35,717 bases of DNA from RGIG1668 sp045124495 (GTDB lineage: Bacteria > Bacillota > Clostridia > Lachnospirales > Lachnospiraceae): contig JBGVLX010000111.1 in assembly GCA_045124495.1 (NCBI GenBank), forward strand, positions 1-35,717, given 5' to 3'. This document shows, one piece after another, positions 25,783 through 33,362 of this stretch. The notes under the pieces were generated by a model. The model was not told the origin of the DNA, ran no database searches, and saw only the letters and a program-made list of their open reading frames with translations. Both the position numbers and the translations under genes were made by a program. The first letter of the stretch is position 1. Each line of letters begins with the position of its first letter.

Positions 25783-27152
25783 TACATCCATCTCCAACCA
25801 GTATGATATTTATTCTTTAATGTCGTACCCGATAATTTCCCCCATCCAAGTGGAAATCCGTCCACACAGAACAAAACGTATCCATCCTGCGCACCGGTAA
25901 TGTCTTCCACTGTCTCTCCTTTTAGATACTTCATCACTCTTGGATCTTTGGCACTGAGTGAAATAGTATTAGGAAATTGGGATTGTTTCAATGCCATAGC
26001 AAGCGACTGGCTCGGTTCAAAGCGATTTTTCTTAATCACCCCTAGATAAAGTCCGGACCGAAGAAGCCGTAAACCTTTAATATCAGCCATTCCCTCAGGC
26101 AGCCAATATAAATTATCCTTAATTATTTCAAACTTTCCCTCTTTATAAGGTGCATCTAGAAGATTCAAAAAATCTATCACAAAATCAGGCAGTTTTTCTT
26201 TTTTATAATGATATTCCGGATATTTTTCGCCTTGGTTCTTTCTTTTATCTTTCAACAAGGCAACAAAATGCCCTTCTCCTTGGACTTTATGTGGCCAAAT
26301 GCGAACTGTATTACGAAGACTGTCAAGCTGCTTTAATCCCCAATTAGGATTTCCGTCTGCAAATCCCCATTCTTTCGGTAGTTCCATAACTTCCATATCA
26401 GGATTCAAATCCAATAAATATTCAATGGATTGTTCATTTTCCTCCGGAGAAAAAGTACAGGTAGAATATAATATCATTCCTCCAGGCTTTAACATGGTAA
26501 CAACTTCTTTTAAAATATTTCTCTGTAATCCCACAAACAAATCCACACCATTATTTTCCCATGCGGTTATCATAGAATTAGACTTACGAAACATCCCTTC
26601 ACCTGAACAAGGTGCATCAATTAAAATCTTATCAAAATACCCCTGAAAACGTTCTGAAAGTTTATGAGGAGGTTCGCTTACTACAATAGAATTTGAAATT
26701 CCGAACATTTCAAGATTTTTAAGCAATGCCTTTGCTCTGGAATTACTGATATCATTTGAGACCAGAATTCCGGTTCCGTTCAATTTTGCTGCCAGTTCCG
26801 TAGACTTTCCTCCTGGTGCTGCACAAATATCTAACACCCTGTCGCCTTCTTCCACCGGCATAAAACTAGCAGGTGTCATGGCACTTGGCTCCTGAATATA
26901 ATAAAGACCAGCAAAGTAATACGGATGTTTCGCAGGTTTCTCCTCTTTATCGTAATAGAAACCATTCGTGGTCCATGGCACCGGTTTAAGAGAAAAAGGT
27001 GAAATTTTTAAAAAATCTTCAACAGAAATTTTCGAAGTATTGACCCGTAATCCATGAAAATTTTCTTCTTCCAGTTTTTCTTCATAGATATGAAATTCCT
27101 CTTTTCCGATTAATCCTATCATTTTATCTTCAAATTCTTTTGGTAGTTTCAT
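25782..27152 (-). CDS. RsmF-type rRNA cytosine-C5 methyltransferase
   Basis: A 456-aa S-adenosylmethionine-dependent enzyme of the NOL1/NOP2/Sun family. The N-terminal part (LRVNTSKIS, YYIQEPSAMTPA) leads into the SAM-binding motif VLDICAAPGGKSTELAA, then LIDAPCSGEGMFRK and ILYSTCTFSPEENE, each with its conserved Cys (catalytic and release). The C-terminal third (LRLLRSGLYLGVIKKNRFEPSQSLAMAL) is the RsmF/YebU-type domain, also common in Firmicutes. The target is probably a 16S rRNA cytosine (inference). The start ATG has AAAGGA about ten bases upstream. Confidence 0.92.
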   Translation of the reverse strand: MKLPKEFEDKMIGLIGKEEFHIYEEKLEEENFHGLRVNTSKISVEDFLKISPFSLKPVPWTTNGFYYDKEEKPAKHPYYFAGLYYIQEPSAMTPASFMPVEEGDRVLDICAAPGGKSTELAAKLNGTGILVSNDISNSRAKALLKNLEMFGISNSIVVSEPPHKLSERFQGYFDKILIDAPCSGEGMFRKSNSMITAWENNGVDLFVGLQRNILKEVVTMLKPGGMILYSTCTFSPEENEQSIEYLLDLNPDMEVMELPKEWGFADGNPNWGLKQLDSLRNTVRIWPHKVQGEGHFVALLKDKRKNQGEKYPEYHYKKEKLPDFVIDFLNLLDAPYKEGKFEIIKDNLYWLPEGMADIKGLRLLRSGLYLGVIKKNRFEPSQSLAMALKQSQFPNTISLSAKDPRVMKYLKGETVEDITGAQDGYVLFCVDGFPLGWGKLSGTTLKNKYHTGWRWM

Positions 27153-27198
27153 GATTAAAAAAATCCTTTCCCTTTTCTTCTTTCATCCTTTCCCAAAA

Positions 27199-28002
27199 CT
27201 AATGCAGACTTTGTGCACGATATCCTTCAGCAATAATATCTAATTCCTTACAAAAACGAATGAGCTGCTCTATGTCATCCATTTTAAACACCCTGTAAAA
27301 CTCATCCTGAATCTTAATTACCTCACGCTTATTTGCTGCTTTATAAAGATTCTGAATATTACAAAGAATATCCGAAACAACATTTGCTTTAATTTGAAAC
27401 AAATTCTGCGCATCTGTAATTTCATCCCGTACAGAAGACATTTCCTGATCTAATGCCACAATTGCCTTTGAGGCATTATGTAGTTTCTCTTTTACATCAT
27501 CCGGAATATTTTTCTTATACTTGTATTGTAAAGAATGTTCCACCGTAGCCCAGAAATTCATGGCGAGAGTACGAATTTGAATTTCACAACAAAGTTTCTT
27601 TACTCCTTGTAAGGTATGTACTTCATAGTAAATAATCATATGGTAGCTTCGATAGCCACTTTTTTTCATGTTATTAATATAATCTTTCTCACTTTTTACT
27701 TCCATATCTGTTCGTTGACGGATAATTTCTACCACGCGGTCAATATCTTCTACAAACTGACAGATAATACGCACCCCTGCAATATCTTCAATATAATTTT
27801 CAATTTCATCATACGGAATCCCTTTTTTCTGACATTTATCCAAAATGCTGGATATCTTTTTTACCCTTCCATTTACCTGTTCAATTGGTGAATATAAATT
27901 TGCATTATGAAATTCCTCGATCATATGATTGAACTTCAAAATCAATTCATCTACTGCCAGACGATAAGGGTCCAGCATTTCCCTCCATAATTGAATATCC
28001 AT
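27199..28002 (-). CDS. Small alarmone synthetase, RelQ/YjbM-like (GTP pyrophosphokinase domain)
   Basis: A 267-aa cytoplasmic enzyme that makes (p)ppGpp. It has only the RelA/SpoT synthetase domain: GRVKKISSILDKC, DIAGVRIICQFVEDIDRVVEII, KKSGYRSYHMIIYY, CEIQIRTLAMNFWATVEHSLQYKY and the following helix with RDEI. There is no N-terminal hydrolase and no C-terminal TGS or ACT domain, so it is a small synthetase. The length (about 55 residues longer than typical RelQ) comes from a helical C-terminus. The start is ATG 28000-28002 with GGAGG six bases upstream; TTG at 28020 overlaps that site. An extended -10 promoter and an attenuator-like hairpin precede it. Confidence 0.92.
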   Translation of the reverse strand: MDIQLWREMLDPYRLAVDELILKFNHMIEEFHNANLYSPIEQVNGRVKKISSILDKCQKKGIPYDEIENYIEDIAGVRIICQFVEDIDRVVEIIRQRTDMEVKSEKDYINNMKKSGYRSYHMIIYYEVHTLQGVKKLCCEIQIRTLAMNFWATVEHSLQYKYKKNIPDDVKEKLHNASKAIVALDQEMSSVRDEITDAQNLFQIKANVVSDILCNIQNLYKAANKREVIKIQDEFYRVFKMDDIEQLIRFCKELDIIAEGYRAQSLH

Positions 28003-28043
28003 AATAATCCTCCAATCCAATCATCAAAGCAATTTACACAACG

Positions 28044-28069
28044 AAAAACTGTCACATTTTTCACGACAG
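28044..28069 (-). terminator. Terminator-like hairpin in the alarmone synthetase leader (attenuator candidate)
   Basis: In minus-strand RNA an 8-bp stem (28062-28069 with 28049-28056, three G-U pairs) closes a 5-nt loop and is followed by five U (28044-28048). It lies between the predicted promoter and the start codon, and there is no minus-strand gene upstream that would need a terminator here. Confidence 0.5.
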
Positions 28070-28091
28070 CCCCATAATTACCTATAGTTAT

Positions 28092-28100
28092 AGTATAGCA
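28092..28100 (-). promoter_or_regulatory. Extended -10 promoter of the alarmone synthetase gene
   Basis: Minus-strand TGC-TATACT (28092-28100) is an extended -10. No good -35 lies 16-18 bp upstream. The start site would be near 28085, about 83 nt before the ATG. Confidence 0.5.
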
Positions 28101-28353
28101 TATCTTTAGAAAAAAATCTTTATATTTTCGATTATTTCTTCAACTTTTTATTACCATGTATCTGAAAAAATATTTTATTTCGATACATCAGAGGTTACTA
28201 TTTAGTCACAGATAACAGTAACCATATCATATATTTTAATTGATTGTAATTATTTCATTTTTTTCCGCAGCATCATTGTGTTCGACATAAACACATTTCT
28301 TGATTTAATTTATAAATGAAATTTACATAAAATTTACTGTGCAATATTAACAA
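28101..28353. other. AT-rich gene-free region with palindromic repeats
   Basis: Together with flanking promoters and the leader hairpin this is a 418-bp gap (28003-28420) between divergent genes. It contains ATGTATC/GATACAT (28156-28162 and 28182-28188) around an inner GAAA/TTTC stem, GGTTACT/AGTAACC (28193-28223), and TGTGTT/AACACA (28277-28295). I see no credible open frame, tRNA or riboswitch in it. Confidence 0.6.
28193..28223. repeat. Short palindrome related to the MITE-like ends
   Basis: GGTTACT and AGTAACC face each other over a 17-nt loop. The arms match the terminal GGTTACTG/CAGTAACC of the element at 24872-25006, so it may be a worn end or a solo unit of the same family. No clear target duplication flanks it. 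Confidence 0.45.
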
Positions 28354-28382
28354 TTTAAATTCTCCTTTAATTATAGTATAAT
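28354..28382 (+). promoter_or_regulatory. Candidate promoter of the AAA-ATPase-like gene
   Basis: TATAAT (28377-28382) with a perfect match, and TTTAAA (28354-28359) 17 bp upstream, four of six. The start codon follows 38 bp later, preceded by GGAGG. Confidence 0.6.
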
Positions 28383-28420
28383 TTAAAACAGAAAGAAACA
28401 ATAAATGGAGGCTTGTCAAT

Positions 28421-29683
28421 ATGAAAAAAATACCTTATTCTTTATCTGATTTTGAAGTAATTCGACGTGAGAACTACATGTACGTAGATAAAACCAACTA
28501 TATTGAAGATTTAGAAAAATTCAATAAAATTGCAATGTTCTTCCGTCCACGTCGTTTTGGAAAAAGTTTACTTACAACCATGCTGGATGCATATTATGCC
28601 ATTGATAAAGATTCTGAATTTGATACTTTATTTAAAGGATTGTACATTTACGATCATCCAACCGAAAAAAGAAATAGTTACTACATACTAAAATTTAATT
28701 TCTCCGGTTTAACACTAAATACCGGTATGCCATTAGAGCAACAACAAAATACATTTAAAGAAATTGTAATTCGTAGTATTAAAGAATTTTCATACCGCTA
28801 CTCCCTTCCAATTTCATTAAATTATGATTCTGCTCCAGCTAGTATTTTAGGCGATTTTATGATTTCCTTCAAAGGTCTGGGACTAAAAAATAAGATTTAT
28901 ATTATTATCGATGAATACGATTCTTTTGTAAACGGACTTATAAAAGGAAATTCTAATACCTACAAAAAATCACTGGAAGATGGCGGTTTCATCAAATCAT
29001 TTTATGTTGAAATAAAAAAAGCTACAGAACAAGGTGTCGTTGACCGTTTCTTTGCAACTGGTGTAAATCCTATTACAAGATATGAAATTTCAGACGAATT
29101 TAATGTTACAAAAGATATCAGCTCAAAGAAAAATTTTGCTTCTATCTCCGGCTTTACCAAAGAAGAAACAAGAAAAGTATTAGATGAATGCCTTCCGGAA
29201 ACTTATAGCGAAGCAGAAAAACTCGAAATTTTGGAATACATTGAGAAACAGTACGGCGGATATAAATTCTGTAAAGAAAGCTCAGAATCATTATGTAATG
29301 GTAATTTAGTAATGTATTTCCTTGATCACTTAATTGAACAAGGAATTGCACCGGATAAGGTGATGGATCCAAATGTTATGCATGATTTTTCAAACATTGA
29401 ATCCTCTCTGGAACTGGTAAATACTTCTCAGAAGTTTGATTTCTTAAAAGAACTATTGGAAGAAGAATGCATCAAGGGACAATTGGTAGAAAACTACAAA
29501 TCATTAAGTAATAGTCCTAAAAATAATTCCATTGCAATTTTGTTCTATAATGGTTATCTGACATACAAAGATTCAGACAAGTTTACATCTACCTTTGTTG
29601 TACCAAACAGAATTATTCGTGTTTATTTTGCTGAATATTTCTCAACTCTGGTAAAACGTAACCAATCAAAAGAAGAAAAATAA
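28421..29683 (+). CDS. AAA-ATPase-like (DUF1703-associated) protein, lacking the C-terminal nuclease domain
   Basis: A 420-aa protein and the only clear plus-strand gene. The N-terminus matches the AAA-ATPase-like family (DFEVIRRENYMYVDKTNYI), with a P-loop RPRRFGKSLL (Lys48), Walker B IIIDEYDSF (Asp164, Glu165), an RFFATGVNPITRYEIS motif and a SISGFTKEETRKVL motif. Full-length relatives continue past the PNxEVR-type segment into a PD-(D/E)XK nuclease domain of about 100 residues. This one ends shortly after VVPNRIIRVYFAEYFSTL, so that domain is absent. The family is abundant in gut anaerobes and thought to be mobile; function is unknown. GGAGG precedes the ATG by nine bases. Single cistron with its own promoter and terminator. 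Confidence 0.88.
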   Translation: MKKIPYSLSDFEVIRRENYMYVDKTNYIEDLEKFNKIAMFFRPRRFGKSLLTTMLDAYYAIDKDSEFDTLFKGLYIYDHPTEKRNSYYILKFNFSGLTLNTGMPLEQQQNTFKEIVIRSIKEFSYRYSLPISLNYDSAPASILGDFMISFKGLGLKNKIYIIIDEYDSFVNGLIKGNSNTYKKSLEDGGFIKSFYVEIKKATEQGVVDRFFATGVNPITRYEISDEFNVTKDISSKKNFASISGFTKEETRKVLDECLPETYSEAEKLEILEYIEKQYGGYKFCKESSESLCNGNLVMYFLDHLIEQGIAPDKVMDPNVMHDFSNIESSLELVNTSQKFDFLKELLEEECIKGQLVENYKSLSNSPKNNSIAILFYNGYLTYKDSDKFTSTFVVPNRIIRVYFAEYFSTLVKRNQSKEEK

Positions 29684-29700
29684 TCAAGAAGAAAGATTTG

Positions 29701-29735
29701 AAAAAGCACGATAGTTAAATTCTATCGTGCTTTTT
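29701..29735. terminator. Bidirectional terminator between the AAA-like gene and spoIVA
   Basis: A perfect 14-bp stem (29701-29714 with 29722-29735) around a 7-nt loop. The core is GCACGATAG, and the stem ends in A5 and T5, extending to six T on the plus side. It lies 17 bp after the plus-strand stop and 1 bp after the spoIVA stop, so it can serve both convergent transcripts. Confidence 0.95.
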
Positions 29736-29736
29736 T

Positions 29737-31212
29737 CTAAATAATAATGCAAATCAAACCGCCATTTCCTTCGTTTACAATTTTCTCCATAGTATCCTGC
29801 AGTTTCAACTGACTCTCTTCTTTCATCTTCGAAGTCTTAGTTCGAATCCCTTCTTCCACTAATTGTTCTATGGTCTTTCCGAAAATATTTACGTCCCAGA
29901 TTGCCTCCGGATTATCCTTAGAATCTGCTTCCATATAAGAGATCAAATCCTTTGCCTGTTCTTCACTTCCTACGATAGGTGCAATTTCTGTCGTTACATT
30001 TGCTTTGATAAAATGAATAGACGGAGCTACTGCTTTAATCTTTACGCCAAATTTGTTACCATGTCTAATAATTTCCGGCTTATCTAAAGTAATTTGCTCT
30101 TTGGTAGGTGCTACCGTTCCGTATCCTTTTATCTGAACATCACATAAAGCATCAGAAACCTTGTCATATTCCCCTCTGTTTTTAGCAAGGTTCTTTAAAA
30201 GACGAATGAAATCAAATTCAGATTCAATTTTCATATCCAACATTTGACTCAGCAACTCATAATAGTATTTATCATCCAGTTTTATAATAATATAGGCTGT
30301 TCCTGTAGAAAGATCAATATGATCTAATTTAATTTGCTGAATATATTCTTTCTCACCATAGTCATAATCATATACATCCCTCATCATATTCATGGAATGT
30401 ACCATTTCCATGCCTACCCGTACCATTGCTTCTTTCAAAGGATGATTTTCTTCCATCATTTCTACCCATTTTGGAAGTTGAAACTGTATTTCTAACAATG
30501 GAAATTCTAATAACAAACCTTCCATCATTCGGGAGATATCTTCTTTTCTTAGTTGGTCACAATTCATGGAAATAACTTTTACCTGGTATTTTTCATTTAA
30601 TCTTTGCTCTAATTCCCTCGTTTCTTTCGAATAAGGGTATAAAGAATTTAATATTACGATAAAAGGTTTATGTAATGCTTTTAATTCTGCTATGGTTTTT
30701 TCTTCTGCTGCTTCATAATCTTCTCTTTTAATCGAACCAAAAGAACCATCTGTGGTAACCACGATTCCTACTGTAGAATGATCATGAATTACCTTTTGAG
30801 TACCGATTTCTGCAGCTTTTGAAAAAGGAATATCATAATCAAACCATGGCGTTTTTACATTTCTCTCCTTCTCATTTTCCAGATGTCCTGTGGCACCATC
30901 AACCATAAAACCAACACAATCTACAAGACGTACTTTAAAAGATACATCCTCATTAATATGAATGGTAACTGCCTCCTTCGGTATAAATTTTGGTTCAGTT
31001 GTCATGACTGTAGTTCCGCCAGCAGACTGTGGCATTTCATCCAATGCCTGTTTCCGGTCAGTCTCATTTTCTATATTAGGCAATACAAACAAATCCATAA
31101 AACGTTTGATAAATGTTGATTTACCGGTACGAACAGGTCCTACAATGCCAAAATAAATTTCACCATTTGTTCTTGCTTTCATGTGTTCATAAATTTCAAA
31201 TGACTGCTCCAC
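29737..31212 (-). CDS. spoIVA: Stage IV sporulation protein A
   Basis: A 491-aa ATPase that polymerises on the forespore surface and forms the base of the spore coat. The P-loop is GIVGPVRTGKSTFIKRFM (Lys31), followed by MPQSAGGTTVMTTEPKFIP, VRLVDCVGFMVDGATG, KAAEIGTQKVIHDHSTVGIVVTTDGSFG and NSLYPYS, then the coat-assembly region ending TMEKIVNEGNGGLICIII. Start and length match Bacillus SpoIVA if translation begins at GTG 31210-31212 with AGGGGG about nine bases upstream. The longer frame to 31272 runs through the regulatory palindrome and is unlikely. A sigma-E-like promoter precedes it. Neighbours der and gpsA are also near spoIVA in Bacillus. Confidence 0.97.
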   Translation of the reverse strand: MEQSFEIYEHMKARTNGEIYFGIVGPVRTGKSTFIKRFMDLFVLPNIENETDRKQALDEMPQSAGGTTVMTTEPKFIPKEAVTIHINEDVSFKVRLVDCVGFMVDGATGHLENEKERNVKTPWFDYDIPFSKAAEIGTQKVIHDHSTVGIVVTTDGSFGSIKREDYEAAEEKTIAELKALHKPFIVILNSLYPYSKETRELEQRLNEKYQVKVISMNCDQLRKEDISRMMEGLLLEFPLLEIQFQLPKWVEMMEENHPLKEAMVRVGMEMVHSMNMMRDVYDYDYGEKEYIQQIKLDHIDLSTGTAYIIIKLDDKYYYELLSQMLDMKIESEFDFIRLLKNLAKNRGEYDKVSDALCDVQIKGYGTVAPTKEQITLDKPEIIRHGNKFGVKIKAVAPSIHFIKANVTTEIAPIVGSEEQAKDLISYMEADSKDNPEAIWDVNIFGKTIEQLVEEGIRTKTSKMKEESQLKLQDTMEKIVNEGNGGLICIII

Positions 31213-31262
31213 AAAAAATTCCCCCTTGTATATACTAGTAAAGTATATGTTCAAGGGGGAAT
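31213..31262 (-). terminator. Terminator-like inverted repeat overlapping spoIVA promoter and ribosome binding site
   Basis: Outer arms ATTCCCCCTTG (31218-31228) and CAAGGGGGAAT (31252-31262) are perfect over 11 bp. Inner arms ATATACT (31230-31236) and AGTATAT (31242-31248) add 7 bp around a 5-nt loop. On the minus strand six U (31213-31218 region) follow the stem at once, then the spoIVA GTG. The stem therefore has terminator form for transcripts coming from the zinc-ribbon gene, and its 3' arm holds the spoIVA Shine-Dalgarno sequence. Confidence 0.8.
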
Positions 31263-31270
31263 GATTATGC
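31242..31270 (-). promoter_or_regulatory. Candidate sigma-E promoter of spoIVA
   Basis: Minus-strand GCATAAT (31264-31270), 14 bp, CATATACT (31242-31249). Each element has one mismatch to the sigma-E consensus (KMATATT, CATACANT, spacing 13-15). The start site would be near 31235, inside the loop of the inverted repeat. spoIVA is a sigma-E gene in Bacillus. Confidence 0.65.
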
Positions 31271-31362
31271 ATAAATTTATCCTGCTAATTCAAGAAATAT
31301 TCTTAAGTGGAATATTAATAATATTAGCAACAAAAATGTTTTTATATCCTATGCCATTATGA
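31267..31362 (+). CDS. Candidate 31-aa hydrophobic micro-ORF divergent from spoIVA
   Basis: ATG at 31267-31269 with AAGGGGG seven bases upstream, 31 codons and a TGA stop. The peptide begins MHKFILLIQEIF, has a long hydrophobic span (SGILIILATKMFLYP) and ends MPL. It is divergent from spoIVA and overlaps the spoIVA -35 element. A weak plus-strand promoter (TCCACA at 31208-31213, 17 bp, TATACT at 31231-31236) could serve it. The ribosome binding site could be a by-product of the inverted repeat, so this may be chance. It does not resemble SpoVM, the known small partner of SpoIVA. Confidence 0.35.
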   Translation: MHKFILLIQEIFLSGILIILATKMFLYPMPL

Positions 31363-31367
31363 AAAAA

Positions 31368-32294
31368 TTAATACATCAAATCATATAACATACTTGAATT
31401 TTCTTCAAATAAAGTAAAATAGTCAATCATCCAGTCACCATTCACTTTTATTACATTAAATTCAAAGGTTTCGCTGATATCATTATCATCACCTGCGATT
31501 TTAATCTTCACTTTTAATGTATATCCAGAAGAAACTTTAGCTTTTTCTAAATCTTTAGCGAAGTTTTTTACCACTTTTCCTGCTTTTTTTGCCTTGCTTT
31601 CTGTAACATCTAATTCATCTGCCATGTCTTCCCAGTCAGAAGAATCCATGTCATCAATTTCATCAACAACACTTTCAAGATAACCATCATATATATCATG
31701 AATGGTTTCTTCAATATCTTCTAAATCATCCTTATCCATTTTTTCTTTCTTTTTGATTTCATAAGAAATTTTTACATCATCACCAAATTCATCTTCCAAA
31801 GACGCATATATTTCATCAATACTATCTTCCATTTCTTCGTACATATCTGCTATTTCATCATTATCTCTCATGATTTTCATAAAATCTGAATAAGCATCAC
31901 CTGCAAAATCAGGTAAAAATACGGCTACAAGTTTATCAAAATCCTTTTCCTGTTTATTTATGGTTTTGCAGATTTTATCTAGTGGTTTTTTATAACCACC
32001 ACCTAAAGACACAACCAACAACACACCTAATACAACAACTACTGCAACTGCTGCAACTAAACCAATGAGAGCTTTTTTGGACGAACCATTCACTGGCTGA
32101 TTAAAAGCATCTGCGTTAAAAGCCGGCTGATTATCAGTAGCGTTATAGGCAGACTGATTTGATTGGTAAAATGCATCCTGATTTACCTGCTGTTCCGGTT
32201 GATAGTTCATTACATTCTGTGTTACTTCCTGTGTACTGCAGGAACAAACTTCATTTTCTTCTAATTGTTTTCCACACTTAGTACAAAATTTCAT
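31368..32294 (-). CDS. Zinc-ribbon, single-span membrane protein of unknown function
   Basis: A 308-aa protein. The N-terminus is a zinc ribbon (MKFCTKCGKQL, then CSC), followed by a Gln/Asn-rich linker (residues 22-70) and one transmembrane segment (about residues 75-97, Ala/Val-rich, ending LGGGYKK). The outer domain is strongly acidic (repeated DD/DE, for example EEMEDSIDEIY) and may be helical, ending in a beta-rich part with FEFNVIKVNGDWMIDYF. This layout is common in clostridial sensor-like or secretion-associated proteins, but I recognise no specific function. The start is ATG 32292-32294 with GGAGGAG upstream. It has its own promoter and lies between punA and spoIVA. Confidence 0.85.
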   Translation of the reverse strand: MKFCTKCGKQLEENEVCSCSTQEVTQNVMNYQPEQQVNQDAFYQSNQSAYNATDNQPAFNADAFNQPVNGSSKKALIGLVAAVAVVVVLGVLLVVSLGGGYKKPLDKICKTINKQEKDFDKLVAVFLPDFAGDAYSDFMKIMRDNDEIADMYEEMEDSIDEIYASLEDEFGDDVKISYEIKKKEKMDKDDLEDIEETIHDIYDGYLESVVDEIDDMDSSDWEDMADELDVTESKAKKAGKVVKNFAKDLEKAKVSSGYTLKVKIKIAGDDNDISETFEFNVIKVNGDWMIDYFTLFEENSSMLYDLMY

Positions 32295-32335
32295 AAAATT
32301 CTCCTCCGTTAATTTATATATTACACACGGGCAAT

Positions 32336-32365
32336 ATTTTATCATATAATGTATTATTTTGTCAA
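32336..32365 (-). promoter_or_regulatory. Promoter of the zinc-ribbon gene
   Basis: Minus-strand TTGACA (32360-32365) and TAAAAT (32336-32341), 18 bp apart, 41 bp before the start codon. The rest of the 228-bp gap holds the punA terminator and AT-rich sequence. Confidence 0.6.
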
Positions 32366-32444
32366 ATCAAAGTTATTGTAAGTTTGATTTATTTATATTT
32401 ATCGTTTTTTATATATTAAATAGCATATCTATTACTCGTTTATC

Positions 32445-32488
32445 AAAAAAAGTGGCAATACAAATAAAATCTGTCTCACCACACTTTT
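32445..32488 (-). terminator. Terminator of the der-plsY-gpsA-punA operon
   Basis: Minus-strand AAAAGTG(T)GG pairs with CCACTTTT across a loop of about 23 nt, with one bulged base, then a run of U (32445-32451). It is 35 bp past the punA stop. The large loop makes the exact fold uncertain. Confidence 0.6.
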
Positions 32489-32522
32489 CTAAACATAATC
32501 CAAAATATTCAAGTTCTTATTA

Positions 32523-33350
32523 TTAACGTTCAATATTTGTTTTCAAAACCTTAACTATTTCGGTTACCAGTCTTTGGAATACTGGAGCCACTCTGTCCGC
32601 AGCCTGTTTTACTTCCAAATGATTTAATGGAGTTTCACTGATTCCGCTGGCTAAATTTGAAATGCAGGATATTCCGATTAATTTGATACCCATATGATTT
32701 GCTGCTACTGCTTCACAAGCCGTACTCATTCCTACCGCATTTCCACCTAGTAATTTTGCCATACGCACTTCGGCCGGTGATTCATAATTAGGTCCGGTAA
32801 ACTGAACATATACGCCTTCCCTTAATGAGATTCCATTCGCATAAGCCACATTTCGGGCCAGATTTTGCAAATCTTTATTATAAATATTGGACATATCCGG
32901 AAATCTGGTACCTAGTGAATCATCATTTTTCCCAATCAAAGGAGAAGGTACAAAACTACTAATCTGATCTGTAATTAACATCAAATCTCCCGGTTTCATA
33001 TCTTCATCTAATCCTCCCGCTGCATTGGTCAAAATTAGATTTTCAATTCCCATAAGTCCCATTAAGCGGATTGGCAGTACCACATCTTCCATAGAATAAC
33101 CTTCATAATAATGTACCCTTCCCTGCATAATTACCACCGGTACATTTTCTACATAGCCAAACACATATCTTCCTTTATGTCCGGATACTGTTGAAACCGG
33201 AAAACCTGCAATGCTACTGTATTCTATGGTCTGCACTACCTGTATAGTATCCGCATAATTTCCAAGACCGGAGCCTAATACAATTCCTACCGCCGGTTTA
33301 AAGTTTACCTGATTTATCAGACTTTTATAACAATCATTTAATTTACTCAT
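32523..33350 (-). CDS. punA: Purine-nucleoside phosphorylase
   Basis: A 275-aa enzyme cleaving purine nucleosides with phosphate in purine salvage. The phosphate site GIVLGSGLGNYAD, the SGHKGRYVFG segment, QGRVHYYEGYSM and ILTNAAGGLDEDMKPGD match the trimeric PNP family. GPNYESPAEVRM and the base-binding NAVGMSTACEAVAANHMG with the later SNLASGIS complete it. The start is ATG 33348-33350 with AGGAGG eight bases upstream; the GTG at 33359 lies inside that site. It follows gpsA by 12 bp in the der operon. Inosine and guanosine are the expected substrates (family inference). Confidence 0.95.
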   Translation of the reverse strand: MSKLNDCYKSLINQVNFKPAVGIVLGSGLGNYADTIQVVQTIEYSSIAGFPVSTVSGHKGRYVFGYVENVPVVIMQGRVHYYEGYSMEDVVLPIRLMGLMGIENLILTNAAGGLDEDMKPGDLMLITDQISSFVPSPLIGKNDDSLGTRFPDMSNIYNKDLQNLARNVAYANGISLREGVYVQFTGPNYESPAEVRMAKLLGGNAVGMSTACEAVAANHMGIKLIGISCISNLASGISETPLNHLEVKQAADRVAPVFQRLVTEIVKVLKTNIER

Positions 33351-33362
33351 TCTTTGCACCTC

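Noticed and set aside
26299..26646. 115-codon plus-strand frame
   Set aside because: Antisense to the RsmF-type methyltransferase, whose catalytic motifs lie across this stretch.
31213..31272. Longer spoIVA start at 31272 (20 extra residues)
   Set aside because: It would be translated through the palindrome and the promoter, has no ribosome binding site, and known SpoIVA proteins begin where GTG 31212 does.
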